Source: Burkholderia sp. (GTDB lineage: Bacteria; Pseudomonadota; Gammaproteobacteria; Burkholderiales; Burkholderiaceae). Taken from it: a stretch of 64,000 nucleotides of DNA. The stretch lies in contig JASLEG010000205.1 of NCBI GenBank assembly GCA_030151225.1, forward strand, positions 1-64,000, read 5' to 3'. Each line of letters starts with the position of its first letter. Positions within the stretch are counted from its first letter, which is position 1. Shown in pieces: positions 9,726-17,863 of this stretch. The position numbers and the translations under genes are program-made. The notes beneath the pieces are model-generated. The model made no database searches and was not told where the DNA came from. It saw only the letters and a program-made list of their open reading frames with translations.

Positions 9726-9742
9726 CGGGCACGAGTGTTGCA
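9726..9742 (+). promoter_or_regulatory. Sigma-54 (-24/-12) promoter for the DUF1328 gene
   Basis: The plus strand reads GGGCACG-AGTG-TTGCA, which matches TGGCACG-N4-TTGCW at every position except the first T. This is the best sigma-54 match in the window. Transcription would begin near 9754, about 90 bases before the DUF1328 ATG at 9846. Confidence 0.65.
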
Positions 9743-9845
9743 TACCTTTTTTTGCCGCCCGGAATACGAGGCGGCCTGCCGCTGATCAGGCGGCAGTCTG
9801 TTCAAGTCTCATGTCGTCAACAACCCGAGCAGGGAGGAGGTTCAA

Positions 9846-10007
9846 ATGCTCCATTACGCCGTCGTCTTCTTCGTGATCGCCCTGATCGCCGCGTTCTTCG
9901 GTTTCGGCGGGATCGCCGCCGGCGCCGCATCGATCGCCAAGGTGCTGTTCTTCATCTTCGTGATCGTGTTTCTCGTCACGCTCATCATGGGCGTGATGCG
10001 CCGATGA
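9846..10007 (+). CDS. DUF1328 (YtjA-type) small membrane protein
   Basis: A 53-residue protein with the strong ribosome site AGGAGG 5 bases before ATG. It begins MLHYAVVFFVIALIAAFFGF, continues GGIAAGAASIAKVLFFIF and ends MGVMRR: two hydrophobic helices separated by a Gly/Ala turn, which is the complete DUF1328 layout. Members are about 50-60 residue inner membrane proteins of unknown function, often stress-induced. The best sigma-54-like promoter in the region precedes it. Confidence 0.9.
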   Translation: MLHYAVVFFVIALIAAFFGFGGIAAGAASIAKVLFFIFVIVFLVTLIMGVMRR

Positions 10008-10030
10008 GGTTCGCGTGATGTGAGCCGTCC

Positions 10031-10055
10031 GGGGCGATGTCATGTGCATCGCCCC
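10031..10055 (+). terminator. Hairpin downstream of the DUF1328 gene
   Basis: GGGGCGATG (10031-10039) pairs perfectly with CATCGCCCC (10047-10055) around a 7-base loop, 24 bases after the DUF1328 stop. There is no U-tract, so it may be a Rho-dependent or 3'-end-protecting hairpin. Confidence 0.55.
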
Positions 10056-10420
10056 GTGTCACATCTCGCCGGCCTGCTGCAAGTACGGGAAAATGTTTCA
10101 AACGGTTTGAAATCAGGATTGCCCGAGATTCAGGCGAACCGAGGCCGCACTCGATTCGTGGTCCGCGATTGCTGCGCCGATCATGCGGCAGAAAAAACTT
10201 CCGGGCGAATTTTCCGTCCGCGCGAAACGCCCCGCCATATCGCCCGGTCACTTCGACCGCTCTCCCCGAGACGCCAAAACGCCCGGCCCGCGCGACATCC
10301 GGAGCTTCCCTAGGGTGCGCCCGCTTTCGATTTTTTTTCATTTTTTTCTTCACATGATGTCGTCCGATAGAAAGCTTCTTTGCAGAAGACCGTCGTTCTC
10401 CTTTCGACCGGATGTGCATC
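10056..10420. other. Gene-free stretch with T-tracts upstream of the glycosyltransferase
   Basis: About 365 bases without a supported gene. Positions 10330-10352 contain two runs of seven or more T on the plus strand in otherwise GC-rich DNA, followed closely by the glycosyltransferase gene; such tracts bend DNA and are typical xenogeneic-silencer targets. No clear promoter was found. Confidence 0.4.
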
Positions 10421-11377
10421 ATGACTCTCTCCCCCTTCAAGGTGTCGATCTGCGTGCCGACCTACCGGCGCGCGCATCTGATCGGTCAGTGCATCGACTC
10501 GTGCCTCGCGCAGACGCATCGCAACATCGAGATCGTGATTGGCGACGATTCGCCCGACGATCACACCGAACGCATGATCCGGCGCCGCTACGGCGACGAC
10601 CCGCGCATCCGCTACGGTCGCAACCTGCCGGGCCTCGGGCAGGCGCACAACGTCACGAGCCTGTTCGAGCGCGCCTCCGGCGACAAGATCCTGCTGATCC
10701 ACGACGACGATTTCCTGATCGCGCACGGCGTGGAGCGGCTGCTGCGCGAGTGGGAGCGGCATCCCGATCTGGATGCCGCGTTCGGCAACCAGTACGTGGT
10801 GGATCATGAAGGTCGCATCAACCGCTGGGGCACGCGGCGCATGAAGCAGATGTTCCATCGCTCGCGCGCGACGGCCGGCCTGCAGCCGCAGCCGGGCCGC
10901 GTGGGGCTGGTGCAGATGTTCCCGAACAACGGCTGGCTCGCCAATGCCGAACTCGTGCGCAGCATCGGTTATGAGGATACCTACGGATCCTGCTGCGATT
11001 ACGTGTTCAATACGCGGCTGTGTCTGGCCGCGCGGCGCGTGAGCTATGTGGACGAATACGTGTCGTGCTACCGCGAAACCGACGCGTCGATCTCGCAGGC
11101 GACGCGCCACACGATGCGCTCGGCCTCGCTGATGGCCTGGCACTTCGTCAACGAGCTGGACCTGCCGCCCGATCTGGAGCCGGCGCGGCGGCTGGCGCTG
11201 CGCCGGCTCGTGCCGATCGTGGTGTCGCTGTACGCGCGCAACCACGATCCGCGTACCAGCCTCGCGATCGCCCTGCGCAATCTCTACGCGTATCGCTTCG
11301 GCTTCAGCCCGCGGCTCTACTACCACATGCTGATGATGTGGAAGGGGCGCCATGCGCCGGTCGCGGCGCTGGAATGA
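10421..11377 (+). CDS. Family 2 glycosyltransferase
   Basis: The protein (318 residues from the ATG at 10421; an ATG at 10412 is also possible and neither has a good ribosome site) starts with the GT-A fold signature VSICVPTYRRAHLIGQCIDS, followed by IEIVIGDDSPDD and the nucleotide-sugar/metal motif LLIHDDDF at about residues 91-98. A long C-terminal region with several Arg/Tyr-rich helices follows and no membrane segment is evident. It would transfer a sugar to a surface polysaccharide, lipid or protein. It stands alone, with no other glycan genes nearby, so its acceptor cannot be inferred. Confidence 0.85.
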   Translation: MTLSPFKVSICVPTYRRAHLIGQCIDSCLAQTHRNIEIVIGDDSPDDHTERMIRRRYGDDPRIRYGRNLPGLGQAHNVTSLFERASGDKILLIHDDDFLIAHGVERLLREWERHPDLDAAFGNQYVVDHEGRINRWGTRRMKQMFHRSRATAGLQPQPGRVGLVQMFPNNGWLANAELVRSIGYEDTYGSCCDYVFNTRLCLAARRVSYVDEYVSCYRETDASISQATRHTMRSASLMAWHFVNELDLPPDLEPARRLALRRLVPIVVSLYARNHDPRTSLAIALRNLYAYRFGFSPRLYYHMLMMWKGRHAPVAALE

Positions 11378-11398
11378 CCTCGCGGAGGCGAAAGGCCT

Positions 11399-12052
11399 TC
11401 AGGCCGCCGGCAGCGTGGCCACCGCGGCTGCGAGGATGTCGCCGGAATCGTTGACGTGCCGTTCGAGCAGCGCGCAGGCGCCGGCCACGTCGCCGCGCCG
11501 CGCCGCGGCAACCAGCGCGATGTGCTCGGCTTCCGATTTCTCGTTCCAGTCGATCAGGGCCGCGGTGGCGTACATGTAGCGCAGCCGCGCCTCGTGCAGC
11601 CCGTCGATGTCGGACAGCAGGCGCGGCATCGCGCACGCCCGGTACAGGCTCGAATGGAAGCGGCGGTTGGCATCCTCCCACGCGGCGATGTCGCGGCAAT
11701 GCTCGGCCTGCGCGATGGCCGCCTCGGCCTGCGCGAAGTCGGCCTCGGTCAGGTGCGCGATGGCGTGGCGCAGCGCCAGCACCTCCAGCGCCGCGCGCAT
11801 GCGCGTGATCTCGACGATCGAGGCCTGATCGAGCGCCGGCACGTACACGCCCTTGCGCTCGCGCGACACCAGCAGGCCGCGCGCCTCGAGGCGCCGGAAC
11901 GCCTCGCGCACCGGCACGTGGCTCGCGCTGAAGTCGGCCGCGACGGTGTCCTGCCGAACCCGGTCGCCGGGCTTCAGCTCGCCGCGGATGATCTGTTGCG
12001 CGAGGCCGGCCGCGATGCGCGCCGGTAGCGAGTCCGAGCTGTCGAGTACCAC
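11399..12052 (-). CDS. GntR family regulator, FadR subfamily (FCD domain)
   Basis: The GTG at 12052 has AAAGGA 10 bases upstream and leaves a 22-base gap to the preceding lyase gene; an upstream in-frame GTG would overlap it and has no ribosome site. The 217-residue protein has a winged helix (about 10-70: LKPGDRVRQDTVAADFSASHVPVREAFRRLEARGLL in spaced blocks) and an all-helical FCD ligand domain with metal-binding type residues (ANRRFHSSLY, EHIALVAAARRGD, ERHVND). It probably controls the ammonia-lyase gene in whose operon it lies, through the AT-rich inverted repeat at 13738-13766. Confidence 0.88.
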   Translation of the reverse strand: MVLDSSDSLPARIAAGLAQQIIRGELKPGDRVRQDTVAADFSASHVPVREAFRRLEARGLLVSRERKGVYVPALDQASIVEITRMRAALEVLALRHAIAHLTEADFAQAEAAIAQAEHCRDIAAWEDANRRFHSSLYRACAMPRLLSDIDGLHEARLRYMYATAALIDWNEKSEAEHIALVAAARRGDVAGACALLERHVNDSGDILAAAVATLPAA

Positions 12053-12074
12053 GTTCGATCCGTCCTTTATGCCT

Positions 12075-13718
12075 TCAGGGGGTTGCGGGGGCCCACATGT
12101 CGCCACAGGCGGCCGTCACGGCCTGCGCCAGCGCGCCGTCGCGCACCAGCACGCGCACCGCCTCGACGTCGTCGTGTACCCAGCGGTCGTCGCCGAGCAT
12201 CGCCGGCACCTCGGCGCGCACGCGCTCGAGCGCGGCCTGCGCGCCGCGGCCGAGCGGGAACGCCGATAACGTGTGCCGGGTGAGCGAGAGCGCCTGCGCC
12301 GCGATCAGCACTTCCGCGCTCACCACGGCCTGCGCGTTCTCGATCACGGTGCGCGTGCGGCGCGCCGCGAAGCACGAGTTGCTGATGTGATCTTCCTGGT
12401 TGCCCTTGGCCGGCAGGCTCGTCACGCTGGCCGGGCTGCACAGGCCCATGTTCTCCAGCACGAGCCCGGTGCCCATGCTCTGCACGACGGCGAAGCCGGT
12501 GTTGATGCCGGGCTCCTGCGCGATCAGGTTGCGCGGCAGGCCGAAATTATAAGCGGGGTCGATCAGCAGGTTGCTGCGGCGGTCGCAGATCGCGGACAGA
12601 TCGGTGGTGACCAGCGCCAGCAGGTCCATCGCCTGCGCCACGTACTGGCCGTGGAAGTGGCCGCAGGACACGATGTCGTAGCGGTCGTCGGCACCGAAGA
12701 TCAGCGGATTGTCGGTGGCGCTGTTCATTTCGGTGGTGAGGATGCCGTCCACGTAGTCGAGCGCGTCGAGCACCGGGCCGTACACCTGCGGCGAGCAGCG
12801 GAACGAGTACACGTCCTGGATGCGCGGCTGGGCGGCGGCGAGCGCCTCCGCCTCGCTCGCGCCCGGCGGCGCGAAGGCGCGCGCCGCGTGGGTGCAGCGT
12901 TCGCTGCCCTCCAGCAGACGGCGCACCGCCTGCGCCACGCGGCGCTGCCCCGGATGCGGGCGCGCCAGCATCACGCGATCCTCGAAGCAGGCGCGCTCGC
13001 CGCGGATCGCCTCGAGCGACATCGCCAGCGAGATCGTGGCGCTCGACAGCAGCCGTCGCGCGTCGAACGCGGCCAGCGCCGCGTAGGCCAGCGAGGCCGT
13101 AGCGCCGTTGATCAGCGCCGTGGCGTCCTTCGCCTCCACCTCGAAGGTCGGCGGCAGGCCGGCCTGCTCGAACGCGGCGCGCGCGCTCGTGACGCTGCCC
13201 CGGTAGCTGACCTTCGAGGCCTCGAGGCCGAGCAGCGCCCCGCTCATCAGCGCGAGCGGCGCGAGATCGCCGCTCGCGCCCACGCTGCCCTTGGCCGGGA
13301 TCACGGGCGTGATGCCGGCGTTCAGCATCGCCACGAGCCGCTCCACCACCTCCACGCGGATGCCCGAGTGGTTGCGCGCGAAGGTGTTGACGCGGATCGC
13401 CATCATCGCGCGCACGGCGTCGTGCGGCATCGGCTCGCCGGTGCTGGCCGAGTGCGAATGGATCAGGTTGCGCTGGAAGCGCGCGATGTCGAGCGCGCCG
13501 ATGCGCTGGTTCTTCAGCGCGCCCACGCCGGTGTTGAAGGCGTACATCAGCGGGGCGTCGTCCACCAGCCAGTTCTCGCCGATGAACTGGCGCGTGGCGG
13601 CGAGATCGGCGCGGGCGGCTTCGCCGAGCGCGACCGGCGCGTCGTGGCGCGCGATGGCCACGATCTGGGCTAGCGTGAGGTCGTTGCCGGTCAGGGTGAT
13701 GCGGGGCGAGGCGGTCAT
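12075..13718 (-). CDS. Aromatic amino acid ammonia-lyase, histidine ammonia-lyase-like
   Basis: The protein belongs to the MIO-cofactor lyases. The Ala-Ser-Gly triad that cyclises to the MIO group lies in KGSVGASGDLAPLA (148-150 from the ATG at 13718). The substrate-selectivity pair reads Ser-His (NLIHSHS, residues 88-89), as in histidine lyases rather than His-Leu (tyrosine) or Phe-Leu (phenylalanine). The product is 547 residues, slightly longer than typical HutH. I prefer the ATG at 13718 because GGAG lies 10 bases upstream and an earlier in-frame ATG (13742) sits inside an inverted repeat with no ribosome site. It is not in a hut operon; a GntR regulator follows 22 bases later, so it may have a specialised role. 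Confidence 0.88.
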   Translation of the reverse strand: MTASPRITLTGNDLTLAQIVAIARHDAPVALGEAARADLAATRQFIGENWLVDDAPLMYAFNTGVGALKNQRIGALDIARFQRNLIHSHSASTGEPMPHDAVRAMMAIRVNTFARNHSGIRVEVVERLVAMLNAGITPVIPAKGSVGASGDLAPLALMSGALLGLEASKVSYRGSVTSARAAFEQAGLPPTFEVEAKDATALINGATASLAYAALAAFDARRLLSSATISLAMSLEAIRGERACFEDRVMLARPHPGQRRVAQAVRRLLEGSERCTHAARAFAPPGASEAEALAAAQPRIQDVYSFRCSPQVYGPVLDALDYVDGILTTEMNSATDNPLIFGADDRYDIVSCGHFHGQYVAQAMDLLALVTTDLSAICDRRSNLLIDPAYNFGLPRNLIAQEPGINTGFAVVQSMGTGLVLENMGLCSPASVTSLPAKGNQEDHISNSCFAARRTRTVIENAQAVVSAEVLIAAQALSLTRHTLSAFPLGRGAQAALERVRAEVPAMLGDDRWVHDDVEAVRVLVRDGALAQAVTAACGDMWAPATP

Positions 13719-13737
13719 GGGGGAGGGCTCCGTTTCG

Positions 13738-13766
13738 TTCATTTTATCTATTATCTATAAAATGAA
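13738..13766 (-). promoter_or_regulatory. AT-rich inverted repeat, probable operator of the lyase-GntR operon
   Basis: TTCATTTTAT and ATAAAATGAA form perfect 10-base arms around a 9-base spacer that itself contains the direct repeat TATCTAT. It is the only strongly AT-rich motif in this GC-rich stretch and lies 20-48 bases upstream of the chosen lyase start. The GntR protein encoded in the operon is the obvious candidate to bind it. Confidence 0.6.
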
Positions 13767-13826
13767 CGGCGGCGCAAGATCGTTTTGGCCGGGCGAGGTC
13801 GTATCGAAGGCAGGATGAAACGGGAG

Positions 13827-13855
13827 TTGACATCCGAAAAATGGCCTCATAAATT
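13827..13855 (+). promoter_or_regulatory. Consensus-like sigma-70 promoter of a candidate small RNA
   Basis: A perfect -35 TTGACA (13827-13832) is separated by 17 bases from TAAATT (13850-13855), which matches the -10 consensus at four of six positions. The predicted start is near 13862, just before a block of three hairpins. Confidence 0.5.
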
Positions 13856-13861
13856 CGCGCC

Positions 13862-13975
13862 ATCGGTTGTCGATGGCTGTCATGCGTCGACGACTCGCGG
13901 CAACGATGCCGCGCCATACATGAAAGGCTACGTAGCCCCCGAACTTGCGTCCAACGCCGGTTCGGGGGCTTTTTG
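13862..13975 (+). ncRNA. Candidate ~110-nt intergenic small RNA
   Basis: Downstream of a consensus-like promoter the sequence can fold into three successive stem-loops: CATCG/CGATG at 13861-13875, CGCGGCA/TGCCGCG at 13896-13913, and an 11-base-pair terminator at 13934-13970 followed by TTTT. A short palindrome (GGCTACGTAGCC, 13928-13939) precedes the terminator stem. Promoter, structured body and intrinsic terminator within about 150 bases, in a gap with no plus-strand gene upstream, is the layout of a trans-acting sRNA. It could instead be the leader of the decayed nitrilase gene that follows. No known family is recognised. Confidence 0.45.
13934..13974 (+). terminator. Intrinsic terminator of the candidate sRNA
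   Basis: AGCCCCCGAAC (13934-13944) pairs with GTTCGGGGGCT (13960-13970), 11 perfect base pairs with a 15-base loop, followed by TTTTGCTTTT. This is the strongest intrinsic terminator in the window. Confidence 0.8.
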
Positions 13976-14048
13976 CTTTTGGAGAACGAATTTGTCGATC
14001 GACCTTCGCAGTGCCCCGCACGCCAGCCCCGCACATCCGGTGGCCGGC

Positions 14049-14598
14049 ATGGCCGAACGCGACGGCGAGCGGCTCTGCCGCTCGGCCGTGTTCGTCGGGC
14101 CGCACGGCCTGATCGGCTGCTATCGGAAGCGGCATCTCTGGAACGACGAGAAGCGTTTCTTCGAGCCCGGCGATCGCGATCTGCTACGACGGCTGGTTCC
14201 CCGAGGTCTATCGGCTGGCGGCCGCGCAAGGGGCCGACCTCGTCTGCGTGCCGACCCACTGGGTGCCGATGCCGGATCGGCGGCCGGACCAGCCCGCCAT
14301 CGCCACCCTGCTGGCCATGGCGGCCGCACACGGCAGCGGCCTGATGATCGCCTGTGCCGATCGCGTCGACACCGAGCGCGGCCAGCCCTTCCTCGGCCAG
14401 AGCGTGATCGTCGGCAGCAACGGCATGCCGCTGGCCGGCCCGGCCAGCCGGGATCGGGAAGAGATCCTGTATGCGCCGATCGATTTCGGGCGGATTCGCG
14501 CCGGCCGCGCGCTCGGTGCTCGCAATCACGTGCCGAACGATCGGCGCACCGACGGATATGCGTTCCATCCCCTGCCACCCGATGGCCCCGCACGCTGA
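14049..14598 (+). pseudogene. Decayed carbon-nitrogen hydrolase (nitrilase superfamily) gene
   Basis: The first frame reads ERLCRSAVFVGPHGLIGCYRK...LWNDEKRFFEPGD, containing the catalytic-lysine loop of C-N hydrolases, then at about 14179 the homology jumps to another frame as ICYDGWFPEVYRLAA, which carries the catalytic Cys, and runs on as GADLVCVPTHWVP...GQSVIVGSNGMPLAGPAS to a stop at 14598. The N-terminal third including the catalytic Glu is absent, and the join between the two frames drops the expected linker. The enzyme is therefore inactive. Confidence 0.8.
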
Positions 14599-14838
14599 GC
14601 GGCCGAGCCGATCCGATCCGGATCGGCGTGCCCGAGTGCCTGAACATCGCCGGTACGCTGATCGAGCGGCCGTCGCCGTGGCGCGCCGCGCGCAAGTTGT
14701 CGCTGCCCGTCCATGCGCTCGATGTGATGCGCGCCACCGGCCTCGACCGCCAATGCGATCCTGAAGCAGGGCGAGATCGTCGACCACGGCGACCCCAGGC
14801 ATGCTGCCGCGGCAGCCAATATTCGAGCATCTGCGCGT
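14599..14838 (+). other. Unassigned degenerate sequence between two pseudogenes
   Basis: About 240 bases containing coding-like fragments in different plus frames (for example IRIGVPECLNIAGTLIERP and LKQGEIVDHGDP) but no intact gene. I could not assign the fragments to a family. Confidence 0.35.
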
Positions 14839-15247
14839 ATGACCGAAACCATGAGCATTTCCGCGTCCGGCGAGACGCGCGCCGCGTTGTACGGCCCGGT
14901 GTCGGCGCTGGCCTGGCTGCGGCAGGGCGAAGGCGGCGAACCGATCGCGACCGCCGGCTCGCGGCCGTGGCCGATTCGCTCGCGCGCATCGATGCCGTGG
15001 ACGGCGTGCTGCGTGCCCTGAGCGCGGTGCTGGATCGCGACGCCGCGCTGGCTGCCGCCGCGAGCGCGCAGGGGCCGCTGGCCGGCTTGCCGGTGGTCGT
15101 GAAGGACATCTTCGACACGGCCACGCTGCCGACGCGCTCCGGCTCGCCGATCCATTCGGACCATCGGCCGCCGCGTGCCGATGCCGCGATCGTGAGCCTG
15201 CTGCAACGCGCCGGCGCGGTGCCGATCGGCACGGCACGCCCGCGCAT
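14839..15247 (+). pseudogene. N-terminal fragment of an amidase-signature enzyme gene
   Basis: A frame starting at the ATG at 14839 (MTETMSISASGETRAALYG) loses homology near 14950; it continues in another frame as LAAVADSLARIDAVDGVLRA...GPLAGLPVVVKDIFDTATLPTRSGS, where VVVKDIFDT holds the first catalytic Lys of the amidase signature family, and ends around AAIVSLLQRAGAVPIGT at about 15230. The Ser-cis-Ser portion and the rest of the 450-residue enzyme are missing. It is frameshifted and truncated at its 3' end, where it meets a LysR fragment. Confidence 0.75.
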
Positions 15248-15456
15248 CCGCGCGACCTGCTCGCGCACGAATGCATCCGCCACCTGTTCGGCAGCGGTCG
15301 CGAGACTGTGCGGGCGCCGCGGCGCCGGCGCGAAACCGTGCGCATCGCGCCGGCCGGGCGGCTCGCGAGCGCATCGTCGGACGTGGAGATCGCCGGCGCG
15401 ATCGCGGGGCTCGGCATCCTGTTCACGTTCGAGGAACTGGTGGCCGCGCCTCACAC
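15248..15456 (+). pseudogene. C-terminal fragment of a LysR regulator gene
   Basis: The frame starting near 15248 reads RDLLAHECIRHLFGSG and later VRIAPAGRLASASSDVEIAG, AGLGILFTFEELVA, which is the second half of a LysR effector-binding domain. It has no N-terminal helix-turn-helix and is cut off where the tail of the putative effector gene begins on the other strand at 15451. It is fused directly to the amidase fragment, showing a deletion joined the two. Confidence 0.7.
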
Positions 15457-17763
15457 CATGTCGTCGCCGCTCGGCTCGGTGGTGCCGCGCTGGCGGCGCG
15501 CCTTCACGAAGTTCGACAGCGCGTCGGTGCCGCTGGCCGCGGCGCGGCCCACCAGCCGCGCGCCGGCTTCCGGCACGCGCACCGCGCTGTCCACCGCGAT
15601 CGCGGTGGCGTTCGCCACCGGGCTCGCCACGTAGCTGCCGGTGAACGACGCGCCGGCCAGCATGGCCCGGCCGACCGGCGTGAGCACCGGCGCGACCACC
15701 GGCCCGAGCGTGTCGGCCGTGATCTGCGCACCGCGGGCCAGGCCCTGGCCCGCCGGCTTGAGCGCGTACTGGTAGGTGGCGCCGGGCAGCGCCTGTACGC
15801 CGCGGCCCGCCGCCCTGGCCCCGTCCTTGACGAGGTCGGTGCCCTTTTCCACGTAGCCCATCGCGCCGCCGAGCGCGAGCGTGACCGCGTAGCCGAGCTG
15901 CGCGTTGCGCTCGCCGTCCGGGCGCGCGATGTGGTCGAGATCGGCCAGCGTCGTGGCGTCGGAGCTCGCGATCTGCGCGAGCGTGCCGCTCTGCTTGGCT
16001 GCATCGGAGGTGATGCGCGCGCCGGGCTGGCTCGAATCCGCGCCGATCAGCTTTTCCGCACCCATCGACGACAGCATGCTGATCACCTCGGTCGGCGTCG
16101 AATACATCAGCGTGATCAACTGCTCCACCGTGCTCGAGATCAGGCCGTAATGCTCGAGCATCGACAGCGTGAGGCCGAGCGTGGCCGCGATCTCGCCGCC
16201 GGTGGCCATCGAGCGGATGGCCGAGCCGGTGCCGCGCGCGGCGCGCAGCGTGTTCATCGCCTCCTCGCTCAGGTGCTTGTGCAGGTCGGGCACGTTCGGT
16301 CGCGGAATCGTGCCGGCCTCGATCATCGCGAGTTTCGATTCCACCAGCGACTTGTGATCGCCCATCACCTCCAGCGGCACCATCGCGCCCGAGGTCCAGG
16401 TGGCCAGCAGGTTGGTGACCTGCTTGGCCACCAGCAGGCCGACCGCGAGCTGCGGGTGGCCCGCGTCGCGCGCCGCGCTGGCCAGCTGGCGCACGAAATT
16501 GTTCGGGATCGAGCCGATCGCCGCGATCGAGCCGGAGAACGCCGCGTCCTTGAGGTCGCCGAGCGCCGAGGCGAAGCTTTCCGGCATGAAGTTGCCGCCC
16601 TTCATCACCTCCATCAGCCGCTTGATCACCATCGAGTCGAAGGTTTCCGCGAACAGCGGCGTGATCGAGTCGATCAGCGGGCCGAACTTCGCCACCGTCT
16701 CGGGGCTCATCGCGCTCTTCACCGCCGGCCAGATGCCGTAGTCGAAGCCCGCGCCGATCGCGCCGGTGCCCACCAGGCTCGCGCCGAAACCATAGGCGAG
16801 CTGGCGGTTGAAGTCCTTGTTGACGGCCAGCGACAGCATCGACATCGCGCCGAAGTCGGTGCGGAATTTCTCGAGCCGCGCGTTCTTCGCCGGATCGGCA
16901 TGCGGCTGCGTGAGCACGGCCTGCAGGCGCGCGGCGGCGCCCGTGTCCGGCGAGATGCGGATGTGGATGCCCACCTCGCGCAGGAATTCGCCCGGATGCA
17001 GCGTGGTGCCCGGCATGCGCACGTGCGGCGGGAAGGCGTCCTTGCCCTCGGCGATCGCGTGGCGCAGCAGGTCGGTGGTCGCCAGCAGGTCGCCGCCGGC
17101 GAACTGGCGGAACGCGGCCATCTTGGCCATCAGGTCCTCGTCCCAGTCCACGTCGATGGTGGCGCCGGGCGGAATGTCGAGCCCCTGCACGGCTTCCGGA
17201 TCGAGCTCGCGGATCAGGTCGAGCACGGCCTGCACGCCGTGATCCTGTTTGCATTCGAGATTGCCTGCGGCGTCGAGCGTGAGGCGTCCGCCGCACGGCT
17301 CGGGCAGCTTCAGCGTGATCTCGTCGTCGTCGTCGCTGCCGGCGTCGGAGGCCGCGTCCGCCTGCGAGGCCGCATCCGACGCCGCCACCGAATGCGCGTG
17401 CGACAGGCGTTCCATCTCGATCGATTCGCGCGGGCTGGCGTCGTGGGCAGGTGTGCTGGCGCCCGATGCGCCGGGCCGATGCTTCGGCGGCAGCGCGCCC
17501 TTGCGCAGCCGCGAGGCCGCGGCCTTGCCGGCGGCGCTCGTGCTGGCGGCGTTCGTGCTGGCGGTGTCGGCTGCGTTCGAGGTGGCGCTGCTGTCGCTCT
17601 GGCGGCGCGATTTCAGCGCGGAGAACTGGGCCGATGCGGCGTCGGCGTGCTTGCTGGTGGGCAGGCCGCTGTCGGCCCTGGGCGCGGCGTCAGACGCTGC
17701 GGTGTCGGCGGGTGCCGCCTGGGCGGACGCATTGGGCGATACGGAGCGGACCGATGAAGGCAT
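15451..17763 (-). CDS. Putative type III secreted effector or translocator with an HrpB-type promoter
   Basis: A 770-residue protein of no family I can name. Residues 1-150 are Ser/Ala/Asp-rich, without hydrophobic segments, as in type III secretion signals and chaperone-binding regions, ending in an acidic block (SDDDDE). The rest is a folded region with hydrophobic or amphipathic segments (GFGASLVGTGAIGAGFDYG, LGYAVTLALGGAMGYV, and a Gly/Ala/Val-rich tail around 690-740), so it may insert in membranes. There is no Sec signal. Upstream on the same strand is a TTCG-N16-TTCG box with a -10-like element at exactly the spacing of HrpB-regulated genes. The gene sits between pseudogenes and IS scraps, as effectors often do. 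The start at 17763 has no clear ribosome site. Confidence 0.7.
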   Translation of the reverse strand: MPSSVRSVSPNASAQAAPADTAASDAAPRADSGLPTSKHADAASAQFSALKSRRQSDSSATSNAADTASTNAASTSAAGKAAASRLRKGALPPKHRPGASGASTPAHDASPRESIEMERLSHAHSVAASDAASQADAASDAGSDDDDEITLKLPEPCGGRLTLDAAGNLECKQDHGVQAVLDLIRELDPEAVQGLDIPPGATIDVDWDEDLMAKMAAFRQFAGGDLLATTDLLRHAIAEGKDAFPPHVRMPGTTLHPGEFLREVGIHIRISPDTGAAARLQAVLTQPHADPAKNARLEKFRTDFGAMSMLSLAVNKDFNRQLAYGFGASLVGTGAIGAGFDYGIWPAVKSAMSPETVAKFGPLIDSITPLFAETFDSMVIKRLMEVMKGGNFMPESFASALGDLKDAAFSGSIAAIGSIPNNFVRQLASAARDAGHPQLAVGLLVAKQVTNLLATWTSGAMVPLEVMGDHKSLVESKLAMIEAGTIPRPNVPDLHKHLSEEAMNTLRAARGTGSAIRSMATGGEIAATLGLTLSMLEHYGLISSTVEQLITLMYSTPTEVISMLSSMGAEKLIGADSSQPGARITSDAAKQSGTLAQIASSDATTLADLDHIARPDGERNAQLGYAVTLALGGAMGYVEKGTDLVKDGARAAGRGVQALPGATYQYALKPAGQGLARGAQITADTLGPVVAPVLTPVGRAMLAGASFTGSYVASPVANATAIAVDSAVRVPEAGARLVGRAAASGTDALSNFVKARRQRGTTEPSGDDMV

Positions 17764-17801
17764 GAGAATGTCGATGGCGCAATGGAATCAGGTGGGTGCG
17801 A

Positions 17802-17863
17802 ACAGTACGCGCCACCTTCCTTGCGATATCGCGGGTGCGCGAATCGGGATGTGGATTTGCGAA
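17802..17863 (-). promoter_or_regulatory. hrpII box promoter (HrpB-type) of the putative effector
   Basis: On the minus strand TTCG (17863-17860) is followed after exactly 16 bases by TTCG (17843-17840), the hrpII box of Ralstonia and group-2 hrp systems. Exactly 32 bases further lies TACTGT (17807-17802), fitting the -10-like YANNNT expected 30-32 bases downstream. The effector ATG (17763) follows 38 bases later. Confidence 0.75.

Noticed and set aside
15271..17757. An 828-codon open frame antisense to the effector gene
   Set aside because: Its composition is typical of antisense frames in GC-rich DNA (Arg/Ala/Gly/His-rich, no domain), and the minus-strand frame has a plausible protein and an HrpB box.
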